40,758 nt of DNA from NCBI GenBank assembly GCA_937894115.1, contig CALBFP010000042.1, forward strand, positions 1 to 40,758, in the 5' to 3' direction. Of the stretch, positions 7,408 through 16,323 are shown piece after piece (the stretch's first letter is position 1; every line of letters starts with the position of its first letter). The stretch comes from an uncultured euryarchaeote. Its GTDB lineage: Archaea > Thermoplasmatota > Poseidoniia > Poseidoniales > Poseidoniaceae. Under the pieces are notes generated by a model. The model ran no database searches and had not been told where the DNA came from. It worked only from the letters and a program-made list of their open reading frames with translations. The position numbers were made by a program, and so were the translations under genes.

Positions 7408-9414
7408 ATGGGGCGGACTATGCAAAACGGGGTTAGCGGCTGGTATGCAAGATTAGATCGATGCTTAGACAACAGACAAACACAAATCGAAATGTGGCTT
7501 GACGCTTGGGAAAAATCTCTTCGAACCCATCAACCAATTGCTGCTCTTTTACCTGATGAGTGGCCTACACTCCCTGCAAATCTTTTGACCGACCCAGGTC
7601 ATGTTCTCGACCATCTGCTTGCACGGCACGATGCGGAATCAGACGGTCGCTCACCACGTGGAGCACACCCCACGCCGCCCCGGCTTGCAGATTCTATTAT
7701 TTCATCCGAAATGCTCGAGACGACCATTCAACCAAAAGTCAAGAAGCAGACAACAAACATGCATCTTGCAGACCTCCCTCCTGGATTTCACAAACACATT
7801 AAACAACTCAATTTTCCACCAAGCGAAGATGAGGTCACTCTTGATGAGGATGCATTGAAGGCTGTAAAACACAATCAACGAACCAGCAGCGGCATTCCTC
7901 TTCCATTCTCCGACATGTCATGTGGCGGAGGTATTTTCCATGCTCGCATGTTACGAAAACACAGCGAGTTGTTCGAAGGTCAAAACTCTGAATTACGTAA
8001 GGAAGATACGGAGCGGTTGTTCCGTGGTTTTCAGCTTGTTGATGTGGATGAGCTTGTCGTTCAATCAACTCGAAAGCGCTTGTTGCTTGAATCGATTCGT
8101 CTCAACCTGGTTGCATTGGCTGGAGATGAGGAAGGAAAATTATCCCGAACACTTGCGGAAGAGATTCTTGAACAAAACGTGGTGCGCTGCGACACATTAC
8201 AAGAGGACTGGCCGTGGAAGGAAGACCCGCGCCTTATCATTTCCAACCCGCCGTGGTTGCGAATCAAAGATCGATTTCGCGGTATGGAAGACGGTTCGCA
8301 ACGGCGCAAAGATTTGAGTGAAAAACTCCGCAGTATTGCAAATGAGGACGGTCCTCGATTCTCAACCATGCGCGGAAACGTAAACCTGTATCGATTGTTC
8401 ATCGAGCGAGGAATGCAAGTCCTCTCAACCGAAGGAAAGATGCGCATTGTCGCTCCAGACAGTCTCCTTCGTGAACAATCCTCTCACCCGCTGCGCAAGT
8501 TGCTCGTTGAAAAGCACACTTGGAACGAAGTTTGGGCGATCGAAGAAGCCAACCTCTTGTTTCCTGGAATGACTCAAGGTGTTGCTATTCTTGGAATTTC
8601 ATCAACCCCGAATGGTACTGCGTCTCTCAATATCATAGGTCCAGTTACAAGATCCGATTTGCGACGTGTCGGTAACGGGCTTTCGTCCAGAGTGCCATCG
8701 TTTACCCTTAATCGAGATCAATGGGTCCAGTGGGCACGGAACACTTGGGCTGTTCCGCGGCTTCCACGAGATCAGATCGAACGCAAAAACATCCTCAAGA
8801 TTCTTGATAACATGTCACAGCTACCAAGGCTTGGCGATCGAGAACACTGGCTTGCAACCCAAGAACAGACGGTGAAAGTCCGAGTTGGTGAAATCGACCA
8901 AACTGCCCATTCAAGCAACATATCAAGTTGGGACAAAACAAAATCATCGCGACCGTTCATACGTGGAGTTCACTTCACAGAAGACGAGGCAGGCAATGTT
9001 TACATCCGACATCCCGCATTTAGGAAAGACATCCCCTCCCGAGCCAGTGAACGTCAATTGGCAATGTGGTCTGGGAAAACCGAAGTCCAAACCTACGGGC
9101 CTCGTCTAGCATGCCAAGCGATTGTCAACGCACACCAAGAGCGAAGGCTTCGATGGGCAGTTATACCCAAAGGATGCATTCTCGGCAACAGCGTGAACCA
9201 TATTGAGATGAACCAAGCGATTCTAAGTCGCCTTACAGCGACAAAGGGCGATCTCCACAAAGCGCTGGAATGGATGTGTAAACAGCTCAACGCACGAAAT
9301 TTGGACGATTGGGCAAAGGCATGGTCTGCCAACAACAACGTAAACAATTACGAACTCGAAATGCTTCCACTGCAACTCGGGGTTGAAACGGCGGTTGAAG
9401 GAGCCATCAACTGA
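7408..9414 (+). CDS. N6-adenine DNA methyltransferase (Eco57I/TaqI-like), no nuclease domain seen
   Basis: This is a 668-residue putative DNA methyltransferase. With the ATG at 7408, an AdoMet-binding motif I, DMSCGGGIF, lies near 169-177. The catalytic motif IV of the gamma class, SNPPW, has NPPW at about 280-283. A motif X-like segment, HPTPPRLADSI, precedes motif I by roughly 75 residues. The C-terminal third has the TaqI-C/Eco57I-type target-recognition pattern (VQTYGPRLACQAIV, then LGNSVNHIEMN). I see no PD-(D/E)xK nuclease motif, and no restriction gene lies beside it, so it is likely an orphan or regulatory methyltransferase. A methylase-specificity fusion remains possible. Starts at 7393 (TTG) and 7420 (ATG) are alternatives. 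The first ~80 residues match nothing I know. Confidence 0.8.
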   Translation: MGRTMQNGVSGWYARLDRCLDNRQTQIEMWLDAWEKSLRTHQPIAALLPDEWPTLPANLLTDPGHVLDHLLARHDAESDGRSPRGAHPTPPRLADSIISSEMLETTIQPKVKKQTTNMHLADLPPGFHKHIKQLNFPPSEDEVTLDEDALKAVKHNQRTSSGIPLPFSDMSCGGGIFHARMLRKHSELFEGQNSELRKEDTERLFRGFQLVDVDELVVQSTRKRLLLESIRLNLVALAGDEEGKLSRTLAEEILEQNVVRCDTLQEDWPWKEDPRLIISNPPWLRIKDRFRGMEDGSQRRKDLSEKLRSIANEDGPRFSTMRGNVNLYRLFIERGMQVLSTEGKMRIVAPDSLLREQSSHPLRKLLVEKHTWNEVWAIEEANLLFPGMTQGVAILGISSTPNGTASLNIIGPVTRSDLRRVGNGLSSRVPSFTLNRDQWVQWARNTWAVPRLPRDQIERKNILKILDNMSQLPRLGDREHWLATQEQTVKVRVGEIDQTAHSSNISSWDKTKSSRPFIRGVHFTEDEAGNVYIRHPAFRKDIPSRASERQLAMWSGKTEVQTYGPRLACQAIVNAHQERRLRWAVIPKGCILGNSVNHIEMNQAILSRLTATKGDLHKALEWMCKQLNARNLDDWAKAWSANNNVNNYELEMLPLQLGVETAVEGAIN

Positions 9415-9450
9415 TTCAAGAATGGCTTCATCACAATACATTGAATACGA

Positions 9451-9460
9451 TATTTTATAT
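9451..9460 (+). promoter_or_regulatory. TATA-like element upstream of the THEP1 gene
   Basis: TATTTTATAT is the most AT-rich stretch in the 97-base gap between the methyltransferase and the THEP1 gene. It lies about 60 bases before the THEP1 ATG. An archaeal TATA box here would place transcription initiation near 9480, leaving a leader that contains the GGAGGATTC ribosome binding site at about 9498-9506. Confidence 0.5.
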
Positions 9461-9471
9461 TCAAACCCGGG

Positions 9472-9483
9472 GTAGTTAACTAC
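9472..9483. promoter_or_regulatory. Perfect 12-bp palindrome, possible operator
   Basis: GTAGTTAACTAC is a perfect inverted repeat with no spacer. It falls about 20 bases downstream of the TATA-like element, at the expected transcription start. A dimeric regulator bound there would block initiation. The regulator is unknown. Confidence 0.45.
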
Positions 9484-9511
9484 GTTATTTGTCAATTGGA
9501 GGATTCAGGAA

Positions 9512-10090
9512 ATGGGCATTCATCCAAAAATTGGCATCACGGGACTGCCCCGAAGCGGTAAATCTGCCGTCATGGAAAAAGTCCTCTCAATGCTCAAAGA
9601 AGAACGTGTCCGTGAATTGTCTGCACGTAATTTGGGAGATACAGAAATTATTGGCGGTATTTGCACGGAACCGATTCTTGAAAATGGAGAACGGTTGGGG
9701 TACAAAGTCCGCAACCTTGTTACAGGAGAGGAAGGTGAAATCGCTCACAAAAGTATCGATTCGCGACTACGAGTTCTTGGTTATGGGCTCAATACAGCCG
9801 AATTGGAACGTGTTGCGATTCCAGCAATTGAACATGCAGTCGAGAATTGCGAGGTAATCGTTATTGATGAAATCGGTAAATTTGCGGTTGAATCCGAAGC
9901 TTTTGTCAATGCTGTCAGAAACGCACTTGAAATCGACAAACCGACGCTTTTGACCCTCCACAAGAAAAGTCGCCATCCCTTGTTGCAAGACATACGTCGC
10001 CGCGATGATGGACGGATTTTGGAGGTCACTCCAGTCAATCGGGCGCTTTTACCTTACAAGATTCACAAATTGATGCGAGAAACGTACTGA
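9512..10090 (+). CDS. THEP1-family nucleoside-triphosphatase
   Basis: The 192-residue P-loop protein belongs to the THEP1 family, which hydrolyses NTPs to NDPs and is found in archaea, some bacteria and eukaryotes. The Walker A loop is GLPRSGKS (11-18). Walker B is VIVIDEIG (115-122). The family-specific strand GGICTEPI...GERLGYKV...TGEEG lies between about 48 and 75. A good ribosome binding site (GGAGGATTC) precedes the ATG. The length matches the family (about 170-190 residues). The physiological role of THEP1 is not settled; its relation to the downstream small membrane gene is unknown. Confidence 0.85.
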   Translation: MGIHPKIGITGLPRSGKSAVMEKVLSMLKEERVRELSARNLGDTEIIGGICTEPILENGERLGYKVRNLVTGEEGEIAHKSIDSRLRVLGYGLNTAELERVAIPAIEHAVENCEVIVIDEIGKFAVESEAFVNAVRNALEIDKPTLLTLHKKSRHPLLQDIRRRDDGRILEVTPVNRALLPYKIHKLMRETY

Positions 10091-10115
10091 AAACGGTGGT
10101 TTGATACCGCACGTC

Positions 10116-10454
10116 ATGCAGGCGCTTTTGATGACTCCTGCTGATAGGGCAAGAAAAATTCTCATCGGGACTGGGATGTGCTTGATGCTTGTTTTCGCCA
10201 TTGGCCTAGATTCTGGACGTTATTCTATGGATCTACAACTTGGTTGGATGTTCCCTCTCATTGGCTTGTCACTGATTGGAATCGGATTTATGCGCACCAC
10301 TTTAGGCCAACAATTCCCGAACGAATCCGATGAAGAAATGACCCGTCGTGTGAAAAACGATGTTGATCAGAATGAACGTGAAAAGAACGTGGGCAAGGCT
10401 TGGGCATCCCTCGAACAGCACGTCTTACAAACCGAAATTCACGAGGCAGAATGA
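10116..10454 (+). CDS. Small membrane protein, unknown
   Basis: This is a 112-residue protein with two predicted membrane helices (ILIGTGMCLMLVFAIGL and GWMFPLIGLSLIGIGFM), followed by a charged, helical cytoplasmic tail of about 50 residues. I do not recognise the family. It begins 25 bases after the THEP1 stop and may share its transcript. ATG 10116 was chosen; TTG 10101 and ATG 10131 are alternatives, and none has a clear ribosome binding site. Confidence 0.6.
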   Translation: MQALLMTPADRARKILIGTGMCLMLVFAIGLDSGRYSMDLQLGWMFPLIGLSLIGIGFMRTTLGQQFPNESDEEMTRRVKNDVDQNEREKNVGKAWASLEQHVLQTEIHEAE

Positions 10455-10513
10455 GATGTGCTTGAAGCGGTTGATTCATACCCTTGCTCCGCTTGCCTAT
10501 AGGTGGTGAGAGC

Positions 10514-10897
10514 GTGAGTGAAATACCTGCAGAATTGTTTTACACAAAAGAACACGAATGGATTCGAATGGATGGTGATATCGCAACCATCGGCATTACA
10601 GACCATGCACAAGATGCACTAACCGACATTGTTTACATCGAACTACCTGAAGGTGGAGAGATGCTCGATGACATGGGTGAGTTTGCTATTGTTGAGTCGG
10701 TTAAGTCTGCATCACCAATCTTCGCTCCTCTGGCCGGAGAAATTGTCGAGGTCAATATGGATCTTGAAGACACTCCCGAACTCATGAACTCCAGTCCTTA
10801 TGGAGAAGGGTGGATTGTCAAAATGAAACTCAGCAACCCTGATGATGTTTCGACTCTCATGTCTGCAGATGCTTATCGAAGCATGTTGGGCGAGTGA
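10514..10897 (+). CDS. gcvH: Glycine cleavage system H protein
   Basis: The 127-residue lipoyl carrier shuttles the aminomethyl group between the P, T and L proteins of the glycine cleavage system. The lipoylation motif is VESVKSAS, with the modified lysine at residue 64. Other family marks are FYTKEHEWIR near the start, VGIT-like IGITDHAQDALTDIVYIELP and the closing GEGWIVKMKL. I chose a GTG start at 10514 because the GGTGGTGAG ribosome binding site sits just before it; this gives the normal family length. An upstream in-frame ATG/TTG extension would add ten unlikely residues. No P, T or L genes lie in the window. Confidence 0.93.
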   Translation: MSEIPAELFYTKEHEWIRMDGDIATIGITDHAQDALTDIVYIELPEGGEMLDDMGEFAIVESVKSASPIFAPLAGEIVEVNMDLEDTPELMNSSPYGEGWIVKMKLSNPDDVSTLMSADAYRSMLGE

Positions 10898-10901
10898 AAG
10901 A

Positions 10902-11441
10902 TTGACTGAACCTACTCGACTCACATTGTACGTCGATGGTTCTTGTGATGGTAATCAAAATGTGGATGCTTCAACCTCTGCTGGCTGGGGTGTTGTCGTC
11001 GTTCAAGGTGATTCTGGACTGGGTCGAGGAAGCGGTGAAATCATAACAGAACTTTCTGGACCTGTCAAGACCTCCACAGACGATGAGGAGTTTATCGGAG
11101 CAGAGGTTGGCTCAAACAATACGGCAGAGTTGTCCGGACTTTTCGCAGCTCTTCGCTGGTTGTTAACCGAAGAGGAAATGGACCCAGTTCGTATTCGTCT
11201 TGACAGTCAATACGCAGGCAATATCGCCACCGGTGCGTGGCGAGCAAAGGCAAATAGAGAGCTTGCTGCACGCGTCCAGTCCGTTTGGAATGAGGTCGCA
11301 TCACGTCGAACGCTTTCCTGGGATCATGTACGAGCTCACCGGGGTCATCGTTGGAATGAGCGAGCCGACCATCTTGCAAAAAGAGCGATGAAACGCGAGC
11401 GCCCTCTCCCTCTTTCGTTTTGGAAACCTGGAGTGGATTAA
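10902..11441 (+). CDS. rnhA: Ribonuclease HI-like protein
   Basis: This is a 179-residue RNase H-fold nuclease that cuts the RNA strand of RNA-DNA hybrids. The D-E-D-D set is visible: LYVDGSC (first Asp), NNTAELSG (Glu), LDSQYAGN (second Asp) and NERADHLAKRA (third Asp). The family His appears in HRGHRWN. The insert between strands 1 and the NNTAE helix is longer than in E. coli RNase HI. The start is uncertain: TTG 10902 follows the gcvH stop by four bases and puts the first strand at the expected place, whereas upstream in-frame starts lie inside gcvH. The 3' end overlaps the convergent GalU-like gene by four bases. Confidence 0.85.
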   Translation: MTEPTRLTLYVDGSCDGNQNVDASTSAGWGVVVVQGDSGLGRGSGEIITELSGPVKTSTDDEEFIGAEVGSNNTAELSGLFAALRWLLTEEEMDPVRIRLDSQYAGNIATGAWRAKANRELAARVQSVWNEVASRRTLSWDHVRAHRGHRWNERADHLAKRAMKRERPLPLSFWKPGVD

Positions 11442-12298
11442 TTCATTCGTTCATCAAGCCACTGTTTGAATTGTTCAGCATATTCTGGTCTTCGCAATGC
11501 ATGATCGACCTGCGATTTGAGCCACTCTAACGGCAAACCTGAATCGTACCATGCTACTGAGCTTGGCAGAATGTGGGCTCGAAGTTTTCCTTGACGCATC
11601 CAATGACGCAGCAATTCAATGGATTGCATTTCTCCGAACTCTTCCACTGAATATTGCTCCAAGAGTTCAAACGTATCCTCTCCATAGATGTAGCGTCCAC
11701 ACAATGCAAAGGTAGAGGGTGCTGTTTCTTCATTGGGCTTCTCAACGAGGGCAACGATTTCACCCTCATTCAATGAAACGATACCGTAATTGGCCACTCG
11801 TTCAATTCCAACATCATACACCGAAGCACATGGGTGACCATGCAACTTGTACAATTCCACAAGTTGTTTGGATACATCCGAGGCTTTGAACTCTGATAAA
11901 ATAGAATGATTTGACGTCAGAATGTTATCTCCTAAGAGAACAAGGAACGGCCCTTGTATCGCATCCTTTGCCATCATAATTGCATGGCCAAGTCCTTTTT
12001 GTTGATGCTGTGTATGGAAAAATACTTCCGTTCCTCCGAGAGGATTTAGAAGTTCATTCCCATCTTCGTACATTGAATACACCGATGCAAGATCCTTTTG
12101 GAGTGTTGTGAAATCTTTGCTTGGAGAAGTGATGATATGAATGCGATCGCAACCTGCTTCTTTCGCTTCAAGAATGAGATGATGCAACACTGGGACATCA
12201 ACAAGCGGCAACAGCTCCTTTGGAATGTAAGCGCTGGTCGGCAGCATGCGCGTGCCCAGTCCTGCAGCAACGATGACCGCATCACGAACTCTGCCCAT
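11438..12298 (-). CDS. GalU-like UTP-glucose-1-phosphate uridylyltransferase
   Basis: The 286-residue NTP-transferase has the GalU-type loop AAGLGTRMLPTS (11-22), followed by PKELLPLVDVPVLHH. Other signatures are FFHTQHQQKGLGHAI, LGDNIL (metal site), VEKPNEE and FGEMQSIELLR. This combination is typical of GalU, which makes UDP-glucose from glucose 1-phosphate and UTP. It is distinct from the RmlA-like enzyme at 3991. The ATG at 12296-12298 puts the first strand a few residues in; the frame stays open upstream, but the extension looks non-coding. It is divergent from a small membrane-protein gene. Confidence 0.88.
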   Translation of the reverse strand: MGRVRDAVIVAAGLGTRMLPTSAYIPKELLPLVDVPVLHHLILEAKEAGCDRIHIITSPSKDFTTLQKDLASVYSMYEDGNELLNPLGGTEVFFHTQHQQKGLGHAIMMAKDAIQGPFLVLLGDNILTSNHSILSEFKASDVSKQLVELYKLHGHPCASVYDVGIERVANYGIVSLNEGEIVALVEKPNEETAPSTFALCGRYIYGEDTFELLEQYSVEEFGEMQSIELLRHWMRQGKLRAHILPSSVAWYDSGLPLEWLKSQVDHALRRPEYAEQFKQWLDERMN

Positions 12299-12350
12299 GG
12301 AGGTCCTCGTAAGCGACAGGCTATCAAGCGTACTCCTCTTCGATGGTTCA

Positions 12351-12761
12351 ATGCAGTCGAAGCGAAAAGAGGTTTTGCTGGCGACTGGACTCATCTTTTT
12401 TTCATTCGCCTTTGTGGATTTCCTCCCCCCTGGGCCGTGGGATGATGTCTCGTTCACGAAAGGTGTTTTTGGCCTCACTGGATTGTGTCTACTCTATCTC
12501 AGTTGGTTCGAATTTACATTTGCTGAATTTGGTGTTGTCCCCACAATCAAAAAATGGAAGCAACCACAAACGACTTGGGCGAGGGTTGCCGGAATTGGGT
12601 TCATCATCCTTGCTTTTTCTTGGCTTTCTGGAAACACAGCTATGCGTGAGCATTTACCAGAGCCATCTGGAATCATTCTCATGCTTATTGGTTTACTTGT
12701 CACCTATACGGGATTCTACGCTTTTTTGATTACGCGCGGACCGCTTCGTGAAGAGGAATAA
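12351..12761 (+). CDS. Four-helix membrane protein, unknown
   Basis: This is a 136-residue protein with four predicted membrane helices: VLLATGLIFFSFAFVDF, VFGLTGLCLLYLSWFEF, VAGIGFIILAFSWL and IILMLIGLLVTYTGFYAF. I do not recognise the family. Starting at ATG 12351 (MQSKRKE) leaves 52 bases for a divergent promoter with the GalU-like gene. ATG 12297 and 12246 are in frame but overlap that gene. The stop is two bases from the stop of the convergent secreted-protein gene. Confidence 0.6.
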   Translation: MQSKRKEVLLATGLIFFSFAFVDFLPPGPWDDVSFTKGVFGLTGLCLLYLSWFEFTFAEFGVVPTIKKWKQPQTTWARVAGIGFIILAFSWLSGNTAMREHLPEPSGIILMLIGLLVTYTGFYAFLITRGPLREEE

Positions 12762-12762
12762 T

Positions 12763-14796
12763 TCACTCTTCTTCAAAAAAAGCGTGCTCCAATTGTCCAG
12801 GCTTTCGAGTAAAAATAATCAGAATATAGCCACTGATTATTGCGATTACTGCAAGAAGCGGAAACGATACAGAGTCATCAACTGCAACGTTTTTTTCGTC
12901 TACTGGTTCGGTGGTATCGGGCGTTTGCTGTTCGTTGATTTGCTCATCGGGCCAGTCGATACCAATACGCACAATATGAATCTCAGCGTTCGCATTCGTC
13001 GATTCAATATGAATAAGATTGGTCGGCTCTTCTACAGTAAGCGAAAATTCATTTCCCGTTTTTGAGGCAGAAGACCAAAATGGATTCGAATTTAATGCAT
13101 CCGTCCACCGAATCGTCGAATTTTCCTGAGAGTGTGTAAACTGCAGTGTGAAACTTCCGTTTGTTGTTGATTCGAGGGTGACCCAATCTCCATTGGATAA
13201 TGAGAGATTTTGATCGTCGAGCATCAACTCAAAATCTGGTAAGTCAAATACTTCAGTGGACTTTGAATCGTCCGTCACTTCAGAGGCCGCTTCTTCACTT
13301 GAAGGTGTAAACAAAACAGCGTTACTTCCCAGATAAATTCGGTCGTCGATATGTGTGCTTGGCGAAGACCCCCATGTACCTTCAAGCGTTAATGCATACC
13401 ACCCCTCTTCAAGTGTGTAGAATGTGATGTGATGCTCAAGCATGTTCGGATTAAGTCGCGTTACCGATTCCCAAGAAGGCGTCATGTCAGAATTTGGTGA
13501 TGAAGAGGTCCACAATACCGCCTCTCCGCCCAAAAATTGAGAATCGAGTTCCCATTGGAAATGCAATGTGGAATTCTGTTGCTGAATTGTAAACGATGCA
13601 ATCGAGATGGGTAAATTACGCTCGATAATCGGACCTACTTTTCCTGAAACATCAAATTGATCGACCTGGATGTTGCCTTTGGAATCGATTAGCCCGATTG
13701 CATAGTATGAGGTTAGCATCCAGTCCGAGGGAAGATGATGAATGAATTCAACGCTTGTTGGCTCCAATTCTGCAAGGACTTGTATTCCACTCTGTTCCAG
13801 TGAGACAATCGGTTTGGATGCGTGATAAATCCGAATTTTCGAAATGTCTGGTTGGGTCACTTCACTCCATTGCAGCACCGTTTGATCCTCATCAGGATTG
13901 AATTGTGCAGATAATGAACCTCCATAACGAGGTGCTTGATTGTCTTCCTGCAAAGATATTGCAAGTGTGTTTCCACTATGAAGTCGGGTGTCTTCTCTTG
14001 CTTGATAGCACACATCTCCCTCGCAGTACGGTGGATAAAAACAGGTGAGCGTGTAATACACAGATCTGTCAACCGACTGGTTTGTCCAGTCAATACTGTA
14101 AGTTGAGGCGCTGGCAGGGATGAAATTCGTCACCAGAGTTACGTCCATGCTATCCCATGTTGATTTTGTTGCTGGAACACTGTGTTCGTAAAGAGCATGG
14201 AAGAAGTTCGTTCCTGGACAAGAAGGTCGCCAGGAAAACACTGTTGATTGATTGACAACATCGTATGATGCTGTAAATTGTTCAGGTGCTACCGATTCAG
14301 CTACAATTTCCAAATGTCCCATCGGAGTTTGAGACATTCCGATGGTCACAGCTTCGGTTCGGGTACCATCTCGAAGAATCGTTACAATGGCGTAAGAAAC
14401 GCTGCTTTGCGTCCCAGGCTCAGGTTCATAATACAACGAATGGTACTTCCCCGAACAAACTTCATTCAAATCGTTCATGTAACATGCAGGTATATCCTCC
14501 GCAATGATGGTTTCAGGAGTAATTGCATTTGAATAGAAACGCCCGCTTTCTGAGCGGTGAACTTCGTAGGTTGCCATCTTTAATTGATCGAGTAACAATA
14601 CGTCTGAAGTTGCGATGTTGCGCCATTGGAGGATAGTTGCCTCCATATCGGGTAAAAATTCAGCCTGAGCTTCTCGCGCTTCAAGCGTTGAATCGTCTTC
14701 TTGTGCTGCTATGTTTTGCAGCGGCATTGCCAACAGAAGGAGAAGAACGATACCTATCGCTTGACCCCTCATGCACCTCAACAAGGCTGCATCCAT
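12763..14796 (-). CDS. Secreted, C-terminally anchored protein with Fn3-like modules
   Basis: The protein has 677 residues from ATG 14794-14796. An N-terminal signal sequence is clear (GIVLLLLLAMPLQ, then AAQE as a likely cleavage zone). A single membrane helix near the C terminus (LLAVIAIISGYILIIFTR) is followed by a short acidic tail. Between them are several beta-sandwich modules with fibronectin-III-like strands, for example ATILQWRN...YEVHRSES, STVFSWRP and TVLQWSEVTQPDISKIRIYHA. A Thr/Asp/Glu-rich stretch precedes the anchor. It is probably a cell-surface adhesion or scaffold protein. It lies 31 bases downstream of the HEAT-like gene, in the TFB cluster. ATG 14772 is an alternative start. 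Confidence 0.72.
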   Translation of the reverse strand: MDAALLRCMRGQAIGIVLLLLLAMPLQNIAAQEDDSTLEAREAQAEFLPDMEATILQWRNIATSDVLLLDQLKMATYEVHRSESGRFYSNAITPETIIAEDIPACYMNDLNEVCSGKYHSLYYEPEPGTQSSVSYAIVTILRDGTRTEAVTIGMSQTPMGHLEIVAESVAPEQFTASYDVVNQSTVFSWRPSCPGTNFFHALYEHSVPATKSTWDSMDVTLVTNFIPASASTYSIDWTNQSVDRSVYYTLTCFYPPYCEGDVCYQAREDTRLHSGNTLAISLQEDNQAPRYGGSLSAQFNPDEDQTVLQWSEVTQPDISKIRIYHASKPIVSLEQSGIQVLAELEPTSVEFIHHLPSDWMLTSYYAIGLIDSKGNIQVDQFDVSGKVGPIIERNLPISIASFTIQQQNSTLHFQWELDSQFLGGEAVLWTSSSPNSDMTPSWESVTRLNPNMLEHHITFYTLEEGWYALTLEGTWGSSPSTHIDDRIYLGSNAVLFTPSSEEAASEVTDDSKSTEVFDLPDFELMLDDQNLSLSNGDWVTLESTTNGSFTLQFTHSQENSTIRWTDALNSNPFWSSASKTGNEFSLTVEEPTNLIHIESTNANAEIHIVRIGIDWPDEQINEQQTPDTTEPVDEKNVAVDDSVSFPLLAVIAIISGYILIIFTRKPGQLEHAFFEEE

Positions 14797-14827
14797 TATC
14801 AGCGTGTCGCATTTTTGACAAAACAAG

Positions 14828-16306
14828 TCATTCGTCAGCATCGACGGAACTGTCCAACGCATTCAGGGCATCTTCAAGATTTGGGAGTTGCTCAGGTACT
14901 GTTCCGCTGCTGCGGTGAATTTCCTTGATGAACACGACCGGGTTGGGAAGGGGCCCCTGTCCCGATAGCCAGTCCTTCCACAATTGACTTCTTTCAGCTC
15001 TTCTGGCATCCATCGTCATCCATAGTGCCTCAAGGCGTTCGGGTTTCAATAAGGGAAGATGTTTGGAAAATTGGTCTGGATGGATTTCGTCCATACGCAT
15101 TAACAACTCACGAAGGCGGGCTTGAACCACTTCGTCTCCATCGTTCCACAATGCGGGAATGATTTGCAGAGAATCCCCGGGGAATGCCTCAACGTAATCA
15201 CGTAAATTGAGTACAATGTTCCTGCGTACAATAGGAACGTCATGCCTCATGAGTGAAGCCAGATGTTTCACCCAGAGATCCTCATCAAGAGATTTCAGTT
15301 GGCCAACCGAAGCGGATGCGGCAGCGAGTACACTTTCATCATCATCCTTAAGCATTGACTCCAAAAAGGGCACTGCGTGCCAACCCGTGTGGCGGAAGAG
15401 CGCTGGAAGTGCATCGGCCATTCCACGACGAACGCTTAATTCCTTCCGAGCATGCAGGATTTCTGCAATCTCAAGGCCTTGGGTTTGATTGTATTCAAAA
15501 AGACGAGAAAGACACCGTATCACTTTCACTGCAACGTCTTCGTTGTCATCTTGAGAACGGCGTTTCAAAACAGCAACAAGTTCGAGCGGTTCGATTAGAA
15601 ACGAACGCTCGAAAAGAAGTTTTACCCATTCCATCAACAACAACCGCCGTTCCAGAGTATCGTCTTCCAAACAGTTGAACAACCACATCGCTGCTTCTGT
15701 ACCGGATTCGTGAGCAATCGCAGTAGTGGTCCGAGGAATCACTGCATTTGGGTTCCAACCCATATTCTGAGGCCCATCCGCTGGCTCTGTGTGCCAAGTT
15801 CCTGGCCGTTGAGCCAAAGCAATTGATTCTACGAGATGATATCCTTGATGTACGGGCTGGCCAAAGGGTTCTACTGAAAGTCCATTGATTAACGCAATCG
15901 CCAGCCACCAGCGATCCGTATTCGGCGCATCGGGATCAAAGGCTTGTGCAAGCCAATCTGTCGCTATACAGAACAGCAGGCGCTTAGCAACATCGCCTGT
16001 GCGGCGCTCCAGCCATTTTTGATGGACTTCAAACGCATCGTCGACCAAATTCATGCGGTGAGGTACAATGAAATCAACAATGAAAGACAAATGACGATCG
16101 AACATCCCCACATCTGAATGAAGCATCGACAACCCTTTTGCAATCAGTTCTTGATCACGCTCAGGCGTTCGAACAGGAAACTCTGGGTCGGTCAGCGGAG
16201 GGGGTGGTAGAGGCCAGACTTTGGTCCCTACTTCCAATGCCTGAACCAATTCAACAGCCACAAGTTCGAACGTTGCTTTCGCGATAGCATCCCGGCTCTT
16301 ACTCAT
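14828..16306 (-). CDS. HEAT/ARM-like helical repeat protein
   Basis: The 492-residue protein lacks membrane segments and consists of amphipathic helical pairs. The second half shows HEAT-like units such as DDNEDVAVKVIRCLSRLFEY, DESVLAAASASVGQL, DVPIVRRNIVLNLRDY and GDEVVQARLRELLMRM, each with the D-x-x-V-R/A pattern of HEAT repeats. Such solenoids bind other proteins. Its partner is unknown. GAGGG lies six bases before the ATG. It begins 17 bases after the TFB gene ends, so the two are probably co-transcribed. Confidence 0.68.
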   Translation of the reverse strand: MSKSRDAIAKATFELVAVELVQALEVGTKVWPLPPPPLTDPEFPVRTPERDQELIAKGLSMLHSDVGMFDRHLSFIVDFIVPHRMNLVDDAFEVHQKWLERRTGDVAKRLLFCIATDWLAQAFDPDAPNTDRWWLAIALINGLSVEPFGQPVHQGYHLVESIALAQRPGTWHTEPADGPQNMGWNPNAVIPRTTTAIAHESGTEAAMWLFNCLEDDTLERRLLLMEWVKLLFERSFLIEPLELVAVLKRRSQDDNEDVAVKVIRCLSRLFEYNQTQGLEIAEILHARKELSVRRGMADALPALFRHTGWHAVPFLESMLKDDDESVLAAASASVGQLKSLDEDLWVKHLASLMRHDVPIVRRNIVLNLRDYVEAFPGDSLQIIPALWNDGDEVVQARLRELLMRMDEIHPDQFSKHLPLLKPERLEALWMTMDARRAERSQLWKDWLSGQGPLPNPVVFIKEIHRSSGTVPEQLPNLEDALNALDSSVDADE

Positions 16307-16323
16307 GAAGAACCCTCAATTCC

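Noticed and set aside
7408-9414. Complete restriction-modification system
   Set aside because: No nuclease motif or adjacent restriction gene is visible; only the methyltransferase is supported.
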